Source: Parabacteroides sp. PH5-46 (GTDB lineage Bacteria > Bacteroidota > Bacteroidia > Bacteroidales > Tannerellaceae). From it: a stretch of DNA of 64,000 bases. Below, piece after piece: positions 38,835 through 50,793 of this stretch (position 1 is the first letter of the stretch; every line of letters starts with the position of its first letter). The notes under the pieces were generated by a model. It had not been told where the DNA came from. It saw only the letters and a list, made by a program, of their open reading frames with translations, and searched no databases. The DNA lies in NCBI RefSeq assembly GCF_029892785.1, contig NZ_JARXXA010000007.1:124001-188000 (forward strand). Direction: 5' to 3'. A program made the translations under genes and the position numbers.

Positions 38835-40742
38835 TTATTTGTTATACGCTTCGTACAATAAAAGCAAGTGTGCTGCGCTCCAACTGAAATGGGGAGCTTT
38901 TAAGCGGGCTCCGTTATGGGTATCATAGTTTTCATGGATGGGAGCGTCTTCTGTCAGGCCTTGAAGGCGGGTAAATATTTGGTCGGTAAATGTATCTGCT
39001 TCTTTATGATAGCCATATTTGCGTATACCTGAGATACCAAAGTATACCTGATCCAGCCAGATGGGACCCCGCCAATAACCGGCCGGCATAAACTTAGGAT
39101 TGTCGGCTGCTATGGTGGGGAAAGGTATGTAGGTAGCAAACTTGGTGGTATCCGTAAACAAACGAACAACAGCATCGGCCTGTTCCTGCGAGGCAATGCC
39201 CGCCCATAGCGGGATGCAAGCTTCCGTACCTTCTTCCAAGACAAAGGTGCCGTCTAAACGCTTGTCGAAAAAGAAACCTCTATCCTCTACAAAGAAGTAG
39301 TCGGCTGTAGAAGCAGAACGGTTCGGTTCGTCAAAAGTGCAGCCGGCAATGGGTGCCAGTTGGCTCAGCAACTGATGCTCCAAAGCCAGAAAGGCATTCA
39401 GGTCTACTGACTCCTGATTAAAGCTCCAGGCGCCTTCGCTGTTTTTTACCATCTTAGCCTCATCGAAGCGGATGGCATTGTCCATACCACTCTCCCAGGC
39501 CGCTGCTTCCAAGGTACCGTCGCAGGAGCCAAACTCACATATGCCATTCCGGTTATGGTCGCGATGCGTAAACCACCACTGGTAATAAGATAGTAATTTC
39601 GGGTATATCTCTTTTACAAAAGCGCTGTCTCCTGTATGTTTGTATATCTCGCTGACAGCCCAGGCTGCTAATGGAGGTTTGCTATCCCGTGCATTGTTTT
39701 CCGCAGCATCGCTGTAAATGCAATCGATCACCATTCCTTCGGGCGTTTGGTAGTCAAACATTGCGCGTACCTGGTTCTTCGCCAGTTCGGGGGCAAAACG
39801 GGATAAGGCTACCGCATGTTTCCAGGAATCCCATCCCCAAAAGCCCATAAAATAGCCTACGGCATGACTGGGCACTACTCCGTCGTGATATAAATCGCCC
39901 CGGGCACTCTTCCAGTTCGACATAAGGGTAACCACAGCTTTGGCTGCTATCCGGTTATATCCGGCAGGCATATCTTCACGAAGAACATGCGTCAGATAAC
40001 TATCCCAGCGGTTAGCCGCCTGCTCTTTGTATAGTTCCGGCAAAGCCTGGACAGTTGTTGCCTTTTGCAGAGTAGGCAGTTGCGACAGCTTGTTCTCGAA
40101 GAAAGAGATCACTACATGCGTCTCTCCGCTTACAGCAGACAACACCTCATATTTATTACCGTCCATCAGGATACCGGCTTCGGGACTAAACGTCAGCGCC
40201 AGCCCTTCTCCGTCCGGCCAGGTCAATACCAGGCGATTCTTCTCTACCGAGCAGGTGATATCTCCCGCCAATACCTCGCCATGAAAATGCAAGCTATTGT
40301 TTAAACCGGAGCGACACGAAAGTATCGCTGTAGACTTATCTATAAATACCAGGCGCTGAATAATCTGCCCCATGGAAGAAGAGGCCGCCATGTAAAGCTC
40401 TCCCGGAAAATAGGAAGTGGAGTCGGGTATATAAACAGCCGACTTATCTTCGTTGGCAAAGTTCACTTTCAATAAAGCTTCCGAGGCCCATTGCCGCTTA
40501 TCCAAATGGAATGGACCGCAGAAGCCATTTATCCATTTGTCTTTCTGAGGAATGGTAAAACCATACCAACTCCCGGCATCGGAGAACCATCCCCGGCATC
40601 TTGTCTGCTTATCCGGCGTATAGGAAATGTCCAGGATATTGTCAAACTCATAAGCCTTGCGGTTCGGTGTCTGCTGGGTGATCTGGCATGCCGTTACCAA
40701 TCCCAGACAAAACAATATGAATAATTTAAAAGTGTGTTTCAT
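38835..40742 (-). CDS. GH63-like (MGH1-type) glycoside hydrolase lipoprotein
   Basis: A 635-residue lipoprotein (FILFCLGLVTACQ, Cys19). An N-terminal beta-sandwich (about 25-250) is followed by an (alpha/alpha)6 barrel. Typical segments are FMGFWGWDSWKHAVALSRF (general acid region), ESGMDNAIRF and MPAGYWRGPIWLDQVYFGIS, as in E. coli YgjK and other GH63/MGH1-like glucosidases or mannosidases. The exact linkage cannot be read from sequence. It starts 7 bp after the stop of the GH2 gene and belongs to the same utilisation locus. Confidence 0.85.
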   Translation of the reverse strand: MKHTFKLFILFCLGLVTACQITQQTPNRKAYEFDNILDISYTPDKQTRCRGWFSDAGSWYGFTIPQKDKWINGFCGPFHLDKRQWASEALLKVNFANEDKSAVYIPDSTSYFPGELYMAASSSMGQIIQRLVFIDKSTAILSCRSGLNNSLHFHGEVLAGDITCSVEKNRLVLTWPDGEGLALTFSPEAGILMDGNKYEVLSAVSGETHVVISFFENKLSQLPTLQKATTVQALPELYKEQAANRWDSYLTHVLREDMPAGYNRIAAKAVVTLMSNWKSARGDLYHDGVVPSHAVGYFMGFWGWDSWKHAVALSRFAPELAKNQVRAMFDYQTPEGMVIDCIYSDAAENNARDSKPPLAAWAVSEIYKHTGDSAFVKEIYPKLLSYYQWWFTHRDHNRNGICEFGSCDGTLEAAAWESGMDNAIRFDEAKMVKNSEGAWSFNQESVDLNAFLALEHQLLSQLAPIAGCTFDEPNRSASTADYFFVEDRGFFFDKRLDGTFVLEEGTEACIPLWAGIASQEQADAVVRLFTDTTKFATYIPFPTIAADNPKFMPAGYWRGPIWLDQVYFGISGIRKYGYHKEADTFTDQIFTRLQGLTEDAPIHENYDTHNGARLKAPHFSWSAAHLLLLYEAYNK

Positions 40743-40749
40743 TTTTTAC

Positions 40750-43893
<3,144 letters not shown>

Positions 43894-43910
43894 TTATAAT
43901 TATCATTCAT

Positions 43911-43939
43911 GTAGAGACAAGGCGATGCCTTGTCTCTAC
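43911..43939. repeat. Perfect GTAGAGAC palindrome between susD-like and GH2 genes
   Basis: GTAGAGACAAGGC (43911-43923) and GCCTTGTCTCTAC (43927-43939) form a perfect 13-bp stem with loop GAT. Palindromes with GTAGAGAC ends are scattered through many bacterial genomes as interspersed repeats, from what I recall. Its place after the SusC/SusD genes would protect the 3' end of their mRNA or attenuate the glycosidase genes. Confidence 0.8.
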
Positions 43940-43957
43940 GGTGGGCTCATGCCCCTG

Positions 43958-45469
43958 TCAATCTATCGCGTTATTAGTATTTACTTCCTGGATAGGTATC
44001 GGATAGAAATTATGTTTTGCAGGATCAAAGGTGCTGCGATTCACAGCATCTAATGCAGCTTTGGTTTTTCCCCAACGGCGTAAGTCGTAGAAACGGAAGT
44101 TCTCCAAGGGAAATTCTATGATACGTTCGTGCTCTATCTGAGCGCGTACCTGCTCCTGGCTTGTACCTGTCATAGCCGGCATATCAGCCCGTGCGCGTAC
44201 TTCGTTGATCAAAGGAATCGCTTCTGCAGTCTTTCCTAACTCGTTCAAAGCCTCAGCCTTCATCAATAACACGTTTGCATAGCGCATCAACACGATATTC
44301 GGAGCAAAGTAGTTCATATCCAAGCCCTCAAAATCAACTGGCATATATTTACGGAAGGCCGGTTTATCTGCCCCATCAAACCAATAATCGTATGTATGAC
44401 TGTATACGCGTGCGGCGTCCGAGTCGTTAAAGTAGTCATCTTTAAAGAAGATGGTTTCATACAGGCGGCTGTCGTAACGTCCGGTAGTAGCTGTTTTTCC
44501 TTCCTTCTTAAACTCGTCCATTAGGCGTTGACTGGGGAGTATCTCGTCCCAGCCCCATAATTCGGAAACACCAATCCAGCGGTGAAGCTGCGTACGGTAA
44601 CGAGCTCCGTTGTCTGTATTCAGCGTCAACTGCAGTTCGAAGATTCCTTCGCTTGAATTCCGGTTTGTCCCGTCGAACATCGATTTGAAGTCTTTTACCA
44701 ACGAATAGCCTGTTACATTGTTAAGAGCCGCTACAGCTGCGTTTAGATCTGCATCTTTAGACGAACCTTCATAGGCTCTTGTCAGATGTGCCCAACCTAA
44801 GAAAGCATAAGCCGCCCCACGTGTGGCACGTCCCATTGCTTCAGATGTACGTGTTGCCGGCAAAGCCGTTGCTTTAGTCAAGTCACCGATAATAAAATCC
44901 CAAGCTTCTTCACGAGAAGACAAGGCTTTATCCAACTGATCAGCTGAAGATATATAAGTATCTCTTACTACTATCCTTTCCCAGTTCAATAAGAGCTTCA
45001 TGTGATAATAGGCACGAAGGAAATAAGCTTCGTTTTGAATCATCGCCCGGTCTTCTTCTGAAATCCCTTCGGCAGGTATTTCCGCCACATTCTCTATCAC
45101 CTGATTACTAAAGTTGATGCCATAATAGTTATCACGCCAATAAGCCGAAAACTGAGAGTTACCATTCGTATAAGTAAAATTAGCCAACTCTACCCAGTTT
45201 TGATAGTTCAAAGCGTCAGATCCTAAGTCTACAATATCTTCACGATACGCTTCTACCGGCCATTTAACTTCGGCAAATTCCCAGGTGTCCGTAGAAGCTT
45301 CCAGTTTGGAGTAAGCGGCAGCCAGTCCGGCTTCGGCATCGTCTTTATCTCTCCAGAATGAATCAGACGTCAATTCGTCGGGCGAACTTACCGTCAGGAA
45401 ATCTTCGCAGCTTGTAGTTGCTCCCATCAACAGAAGGGCAAAGGCTATATATTTTAGTTGTTTCATCAT
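43958..45469 (-). CDS. SusD/RagB-family nutrient-binding lipoprotein
   Basis: A 503-residue lipoprotein (LLLMGATTSCEDF). It shows the SusD-like N-terminal start (FLTVSSPDELTSDSFWRDKD), TPR-like helices (AYFLRAYYHMKLLLNWERIV) and the RagB C-terminal domain (NVLLMKAEALNELGKTAEAI, PLINEVRARADMPAM, then ENFRFYDLRRWGK). It forms the lid over the SusC channel on the cell surface and captures the glycan. Encoded 26 bp after the SusC gene. Confidence 0.96.
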   Translation of the reverse strand: MMKQLKYIAFALLLMGATTSCEDFLTVSSPDELTSDSFWRDKDDAEAGLAAAYSKLEASTDTWEFAEVKWPVEAYREDIVDLGSDALNYQNWVELANFTYTNGNSQFSAYWRDNYYGINFSNQVIENVAEIPAEGISEEDRAMIQNEAYFLRAYYHMKLLLNWERIVVRDTYISSADQLDKALSSREEAWDFIIGDLTKATALPATRTSEAMGRATRGAAYAFLGWAHLTRAYEGSSKDADLNAAVAALNNVTGYSLVKDFKSMFDGTNRNSSEGIFELQLTLNTDNGARYRTQLHRWIGVSELWGWDEILPSQRLMDEFKKEGKTATTGRYDSRLYETIFFKDDYFNDSDAARVYSHTYDYWFDGADKPAFRKYMPVDFEGLDMNYFAPNIVLMRYANVLLMKAEALNELGKTAEAIPLINEVRARADMPAMTGTSQEQVRAQIEHERIIEFPLENFRFYDLRRWGKTKAALDAVNRSTFDPAKHNFYPIPIQEVNTNNAID

Positions 45470-45495
45470 TTTTCTGTATTAAGTAATGAATAATA

Positions 45496-48400
45496 TTAGA
45501 ATGTAAGTTGTAAGCCTACCACATACGAGCGGGTAAACGGATAGACAAATTTATCAACTCCTGCATTCAACACAGCAGAAGTCTGGTCACTTGAACTCTT
45601 TCTTGAGAACTCAGGGTCTGTACCGGAGTAACCTGTGATAGTAAACAGGTTCTCGGCGCTTACATATACACGCAGTCTGTCGATAAAAGCTTTCTTCATC
45701 AAGGCAGAAGGCAAGGTGTAACCTAGCTGCATCTGACGCATGCGTACGAAATCACCTTTTTCAAGGAAACGATCCGACTCACGGGAGTTGTTGTTCGGGT
45801 CTTGCAAAATCGCACGTGGAATATCTGTATTGGTATTCTGAGGCGTCCATGCATCCAATGTGGAAGTAAGGAAGTTGGAACCGGAGTTCATTCCTTCATA
45901 GAAGTAACGGTTGGCATTATATATCTTAGCACCGAAAGCTCCTCCAAGTAGGAATGAGAAATCGAATCCCTTATAGGATGCTCCGAATGAAAGGTTTGCT
46001 TCTACCTTCGGAATACCCGATCCGCAATATTCTTTATCATCTTCATTGATTGAGCCATCACCGTCTGTATCAAGGAAACGGATGTCGCCCGGTTTTGCAT
46101 TGGGTTGAAGCAATTGACCATTCGCATTTTTATGAGCCGCCACTTCCGCATCGCTCTGGAAAATACCGTCGGCACGGTATAAATAGAATCCGGCAATCGG
46201 ATTGCCTACACGCGTTTGTGTGGGGAAATGTTCTGAGCCATACTTTAAACCTTCACCATATAAGGCTTGCTTTGGGTCTGATAATTCAAGCACTTTATTA
46301 CTTGTAGTGGTGAAGTTCAGTCCGATATTGTAATCAAAATCGCCTTTCTTGTCGGCCCAGTTGATTTCTACTTCCACACCGGTATTGCGTATCTTACCTA
46401 CGTTCATTACCGGGTTCCAAAGACCAACAGAAGGAGCCAGTTTCTTGGTAATCAACATATCTTCTGTCTTGTTATAGTAGTAGTTGATTGCTCCGGACAA
46501 TTTACCATTCAGGAAACCATAGTCAAAACCAATGTTCTTGGTGTCAGTTGTTTCCCATTGCAGGTTACGGTTGGCCAATCCCATGGCGATACTTCCCGGC
46601 CAAGGGGTGGAACCTGTACCTTGTACATAGCCCCCATATAGGTTGTTGTACGTTGAGATTAAGGCTTGGAAGTCATAATAACCTAATGCCTGCTCATTCC
46701 CTAAACGTCCCCAACTGGCACGTAGTTTCAGATTGCTCACTAATCCGTCTTGCGGGAAGAAACCTTCTTCCGAAATTCTCCAGCCCAAAGCTACCGACGG
46801 GAAGAATCCCCAACGGCTGTCGCTACCGAACTTAGACGATCCGTCACGACGGAAGGTTGCCTGAACCATGTATTTACCGGCATACACATAGTTTAAACGT
46901 CCAAACAAAGAAACACGGCGATACTCATACAAAGAGCCTTCACCCGTATAGGTTCCTCCTTTACCGGCATTGATGGTAGCAAAGTTGGGGTCTAAGAAGC
47001 CGCCTGGTTTTTCCGTTGTTACCAATTTTCCGTCTTTTACCTCATACACGGTTGTTTTTCCTTCTACAGCTACACTGTTCCAGTTATAATCCTGCATGGT
47101 TACAGAATTACCAACCATTACATTCAGGGAATGTTCTCCGAAGCGTTTGTCAAATGTCAGGATATTGTCTATTACTTGCTCCTGCCAGTAAGAAGAGCTT
47201 TCACTATGATAAGGATATTCTTGTTTAGCTTTAATGTCGGCGATGTAGGGAGGTGTATGATAGCTGGAGCGGCTATGAGCGCCACGATACGAATAGGCCG
47301 TCTTGAAGCTCAGCCAATCGGTAATATGTGCTGTTACAGCCGCGTTAGCGTCTATATAATAACTTTTGCTCTTTGAGTCCCTGAAGTGATTGTCGGCTAT
47401 TACGTTACGGTTACTTGGCAAACCATTGGTGTCGGTCAGACCATAGCCGTATTCTTTTGAATCATCATAAACGGAAACCAGCGGAGAAATCATATATACC
47501 TCTTTTAAAGAGTACTGAGGTTGCTTGCTATCGGTAGCTCGGAAAGAAAGATTGGCGTCCAGGTCAAATATATTTTTGGTAACCGATAACTTCATACGCG
47601 CATTATCCTGGCGATAATTGTTACCGATCAGGATACCTTTTTCGTCGGCATGGTTATAAGAGACAGAGTAACGTGCATTTTCCGATCCTCCGCGTACGCT
47701 TAACATATAATTCTGTGTAAAGCCACTGCGGAATACTTCATCCTGCCAGTTGGTATTCGCACTTCCCGGATTGGTAATATATCCCGGTAGCTCAACTTGC
47801 TTATTCGGATATTGCAGGTTATAATTGTCATACATTTGTTTATGTACCTGTACATAGCCGTTTGCATCCAGCAATTCCAACTGGTTAGCCACTTCCGTAT
47901 AGCTCAGGAAGCTGGTAAGGTCTACTTTCAATTCACCTTTCTTACCATTCTTTGTGGTTACGATAATTACCCCATTGGCGGCTACCGAGCCGTAAATAGC
48001 AGCAGCTGCACCGTCTTTCAAGACCTCCATAGCGGCAATATCCTGAGGGTTTACATTATTAATGCTTCCGGGGAAACCATCAATGATATATAAGGGCTCG
48101 TTATCACCAAATGATTTTACACCACGAATCTTTACTTCCACTCCGGCGCCTGCATTACCTCCTACCTTCTGGATATTTACACCGGAAACTTTTCCTTGCA
48201 AAGCTTCAGCAGGGTTAGTAGTAGCGCGACTAGCCAGTTCGTCTACGTTTACAGAAGATATGGCGCCCGTAAGGTCACTTTTCTTCATGGTTCCGTAGCC
48301 AACTACGATTACTTCGTCCAGACGTTCTGAATCTTCTGCCAGTCTGACATCTAGTTTGGCTTGTCCGTTATAGGTAATTTCCTGTTTAGAATAACCAATA

Positions 48401-48660
48401 TAAGAGAATACCAGTACGTCGCCTTTTTTAGCGGAAATCTCAAAATTTCCATCCCAATCAGTGATCGTACCTTCTGCAGTACCTTTCTTCACGATGTTTA
48501 CACCTACGGCAGGCGTACCTGTTTCGTCATAAACAGTACCTTTCACATTCACATTTTGTGCAAAACCAAAATAAGGAATAAGGGAAAGTAATGCCAATAA
48601 GGTCGTTGTCCTTAATAAAGAACCGGCATGCAACCGGATTTTACTTTTTAATAATCCCAT
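45496..48660 (-). CDS. SusC/RagA-family TonB-linked outer-membrane transporter
   Basis: A 1054-residue protein. After a signal peptide comes a carboxypeptidase-D-like domain (VKGTVYDETGTPAVGVNIVK), the TonB-box region (DEVIVVGYGTMKKSDLTGAI), plug domain (SGVNIQKVGGNAGAGVEVKI, IRGVKSFGDNEPLYIIDG) and a 22-strand barrel ending in a Phe (YVVGLQLTF). It imports oligosaccharides with energy from TonB. No N-terminal anti-sigma-interaction (STN) extension is present, so control by an ECF sigma/anti-sigma pair is unlikely; the TPR regulator upstream is the obvious candidate. Confidence 0.97.
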   Translation of the reverse strand: MGLLKSKIRLHAGSLLRTTTLLALLSLIPYFGFAQNVNVKGTVYDETGTPAVGVNIVKKGTAEGTITDWDGNFEISAKKGDVLVFSYIGYSKQEITYNGQAKLDVRLAEDSERLDEVIVVGYGTMKKSDLTGAISSVNVDELASRATTNPAEALQGKVSGVNIQKVGGNAGAGVEVKIRGVKSFGDNEPLYIIDGFPGSINNVNPQDIAAMEVLKDGAAAAIYGSVAANGVIIVTTKNGKKGELKVDLTSFLSYTEVANQLELLDANGYVQVHKQMYDNYNLQYPNKQVELPGYITNPGSANTNWQDEVFRSGFTQNYMLSVRGGSENARYSVSYNHADEKGILIGNNYRQDNARMKLSVTKNIFDLDANLSFRATDSKQPQYSLKEVYMISPLVSVYDDSKEYGYGLTDTNGLPSNRNVIADNHFRDSKSKSYYIDANAAVTAHITDWLSFKTAYSYRGAHSRSSYHTPPYIADIKAKQEYPYHSESSSYWQEQVIDNILTFDKRFGEHSLNVMVGNSVTMQDYNWNSVAVEGKTTVYEVKDGKLVTTEKPGGFLDPNFATINAGKGGTYTGEGSLYEYRRVSLFGRLNYVYAGKYMVQATFRRDGSSKFGSDSRWGFFPSVALGWRISEEGFFPQDGLVSNLKLRASWGRLGNEQALGYYDFQALISTYNNLYGGYVQGTGSTPWPGSIAMGLANRNLQWETTDTKNIGFDYGFLNGKLSGAINYYYNKTEDMLITKKLAPSVGLWNPVMNVGKIRNTGVEVEINWADKKGDFDYNIGLNFTTTSNKVLELSDPKQALYGEGLKYGSEHFPTQTRVGNPIAGFYLYRADGIFQSDAEVAAHKNANGQLLQPNAKPGDIRFLDTDGDGSINEDDKEYCGSGIPKVEANLSFGASYKGFDFSFLLGGAFGAKIYNANRYFYEGMNSGSNFLTSTLDAWTPQNTNTDIPRAILQDPNNNSRESDRFLEKGDFVRMRQMQLGYTLPSALMKKAFIDRLRVYVSAENLFTITGYSGTDPEFSRKSSSDQTSAVLNAGVDKFVYPFTRSYVVGLQLTF

Positions 48661-48752
48661 AATGTTTTTCTATATTAGATAAAATGATTAAAAAATTCAC
48701 AACAAGGATAAAGGTTCTTATCCATCTTGTCAATCATTTCAAAGCCTATCTG

Positions 48753-48815
48753 ATATCTACATTTTCAAGAAAATTAAGAAGATTTATATCTACATTTTAA
48801 CAAATACTATATTTG
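48753..48815. promoter_or_regulatory. Direct repeats and palindrome upstream of the SusC gene
   Basis: ATATCTACATTTT occurs twice (48753-48765 and 48786-48798), 33 bp apart, about three helical turns. A palindrome CAAAT-ACTAT-ATTTG (48801-48815) follows, and CAAATACTA recurs at 48840-48848. They lie 90-190 bp before the SusC start codon, a sensible place for regulator binding. No perfect promoter is visible; the nearest -7-like sequence is at 48703-48710 (TATCCTTG, one mismatch). Confidence 0.5.
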
Positions 48816-48914
48816 ATAATCAACAGTTTAATTACATCACAAATACTACATTTACATTTTTTTATAGATAATACATATACACATAAAAATACAATCTTTT
48901 ACACATAGTAAAAA

Positions 48915-49002
48915 TCGCACGCATGCGTTTTACAGATCGCATGCATGCGTTTTCAAAATTACAGCCATGCGTTTTGTAAAAAGTATGCATGCGATTTTGA
49001 AA
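48915..49002. repeat. Four 22-bp palindromic units (GCATGC core)
   Basis: Units 48915-48936, 48937-48958, 48959-48980 and 48981-49002 carry ATGCG at positions 48923, 48945, 48967 and 48989, exactly 22 bp apart. Consensus: TCGCAYGCATGCGTTTT followed by an A-rich tail. Unit 2 contains the perfect palindrome CGCATGCATGCG; the others are imperfect. The array starts 44 bp after the stop of the TPR regulator gene and ends about 250 bp before the SusC start. Confidence 0.88.
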
Positions 49003-49046
49003 CCACAATAATCATCTGATATATAACAAAATAAAAAAAAGAAAAC

Positions 49047-50684
49047 TCAGATACTTTTCATGTATTCTGTCAGGCTATCGTCTGTTTCCAGGTTGAGATG
49101 TTTTCGGAGGCGGTAGCGAGCCATGTTGACGGTCTTGGGGGTAGAGTCTATAACAGACGCTATTTCTTTGGTAGACAAACCGATTCGCAAGAGGGAAGCC
49201 AAGCGTTGTTCGTTTTTGGAAAGGTCAGGATGCAGGCGGGAGAGTTTGTCGATAAACTGAGCATTAACCTGATCTATCAGCACTTCGGTTTCCGTATTCC
49301 GGGCATTGAATTGAGAGATATAGGCATTTATGCTCCGCAAATGAGTTTCCGTCTGCGAACCTGTTAATTTATATCCTTCCTTTATCATAGACTGAATATG
49401 TGCCAGCATATCATTTCTGCTACGAACAAAGAAGGCAAAGTTGGTTAGCTCGTGTCGATTATAGTCCAGTTCTTTCTCTATGGCACGGGTTTCGATCTCA
49501 GCCTGTTGCAACTTCAACTCTATCAATTCTTTTTCTTGCTCATCGAGTTTACGGGCAGCTTCCAGCAACTGTACTTTCCTGCGGTGGCGATAATGGAAAC
49601 CAATATATAGCAGGATCAGCAGAACTGCCCCGACTATCAGAAATGCGATGTATTGTTGCATCCGCAAGTTTTTTATCTGGAAAGCCTGTTCCTGTACCAA
49701 TATCTCCTGTTCTTTGGCTCGCAGGCGTTTTTGTATGGTATTTAACTCTATCTGCCGGATAGCGTCTTTGGCCAGCAACTCCTGTTCTGTTTCATATAAG
49801 TTCAGCAGATTCTCATAAGCTGCCGGATAATTTTTCTGCGCTTCATACACCCAGAAGCTATACCTGTAATTATCACAGATCAACTCTTTCGCATTGATTT
49901 TACGGGCATAAGTCATAGCTGTTTGAAGGGCGTCCAGGGCCTTCTGATATTCTTTCGCATAAAAATATTGGGTTCCCAGGTTATTATAATTCTCGCCCAA
50001 TGACCATACGGCTCCCAGCGAGTCGTTGATGGCGATTGCTTCATGCAACATAGCGATCTTCTCCGGAGTATTTCCTTCATAGAGACAAAGGTTGTTCAGA
50101 TTAGCAGCCACTAACTTTTTGGCTCCGAGTTTCCGGTTAATTTCCAAAGCTGCTTTAAAATTCTCTTCTGCCTTCACATTATCCGGCATCTGTATATAAA
50201 CCAAACCACGGGAGTTGTAACAACTGGCTAAATAGGCGGAATCGTTCACCGACTGATATATGTCTGCCGCTTTGTTCACATACTCAAAAGCTCTCTCCAA
50301 GTCCATGAGTTTCAGATAACAACCCGACAAGCGAACAAAAATATAGGCCTTAAGCTGTAGGCTATCCGCCGAACAATGTTCTATTGCATTAGTAATGGTC
50401 TCAAAACCCAAATCAAAATCACCCTGATTCATGTATGACTCACCCAAGGTAGCCAGTGCCATCGCCAGATGACTCTGATCACCAATCCTTTGAGCCTCAA
50501 TAATAGCCGCATTAGAATAATAAATAGCTTTGGAAGGATCAGCCTTCGACATCTCTTCAGCCTTAAGGATCAATTCTTCTATCCTACTCTCGGCATCTGC
50601 ATCCTGAGCAAACAAAAAAGATATCCCTATTGTATATAAAAAGGACACGATCAGCATTAGCAATTTTACACAATGTCTAATCAT
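49047..50684 (-). CDS. TPR / coiled-coil membrane regulator with LuxR-type DNA-binding domain
   Basis: The start at 50684 (MIRHCVKLLMLIVSFLYTIG) gives 545 residues with a signal peptide or first membrane helix. Tetratricopeptide repeats fill about 35-310 (for example LAMALATLGESYMNQGDFDL). A second membrane helix (YIAFLIVGAVLLILLYIGFH) leads to a cytoplasmic coiled coil (about 365-410) and a C-terminal LuxR-type helix-turn-helix (LSKNEQRLASLLRIGLSTKE, then SVIDSTPKTVNMARYRLRKH). Such one-component regulators are common in Bacteroidetes. It is directly upstream of the SusC/SusD genes on the same strand and may sense their glycan; that link is inference. Confidence 0.82.
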   Translation of the reverse strand: MIRHCVKLLMLIVSFLYTIGISFLFAQDADAESRIEELILKAEEMSKADPSKAIYYSNAAIIEAQRIGDQSHLAMALATLGESYMNQGDFDLGFETITNAIEHCSADSLQLKAYIFVRLSGCYLKLMDLERAFEYVNKAADIYQSVNDSAYLASCYNSRGLVYIQMPDNVKAEENFKAALEINRKLGAKKLVAANLNNLCLYEGNTPEKIAMLHEAIAINDSLGAVWSLGENYNNLGTQYFYAKEYQKALDALQTAMTYARKINAKELICDNYRYSFWVYEAQKNYPAAYENLLNLYETEQELLAKDAIRQIELNTIQKRLRAKEQEILVQEQAFQIKNLRMQQYIAFLIVGAVLLILLYIGFHYRHRRKVQLLEAARKLDEQEKELIELKLQQAEIETRAIEKELDYNRHELTNFAFFVRSRNDMLAHIQSMIKEGYKLTGSQTETHLRSINAYISQFNARNTETEVLIDQVNAQFIDKLSRLHPDLSKNEQRLASLLRIGLSTKEIASVIDSTPKTVNMARYRLRKHLNLETDDSLTEYMKSI

Positions 50685-50752
50685 AGAGTAGTCATTTTGT
50701 TTTGTCAAACACAAATATACAGGAATATATACAATAAATATAGTATAAAATA

Positions 50753-50760
50753 TATCTTTG
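50753..50760 (+). promoter_or_regulatory. -7 promoter element of the DUF3843-like gene
   Basis: TATCTTTG matches the Bacteroidetes -7 consensus and lies 33 bp before the ATG at 50794. No TTTG is present 19-21 bp upstream. It argues that the in-frame TTG at 50758 is not the start. Confidence 0.4.
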
Positions 50761-50793
50761 TATTTAAATGAACAGAAAAAGACTTACCTACGT

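Noticed and set aside
48915-49002. Possible short CRISPR array (also considered for 30.3 and 58.9 kb)
   Set aside because: The units abut with no unique spacers, differ from each other, are only 22 bp long, and no cas genes are near.
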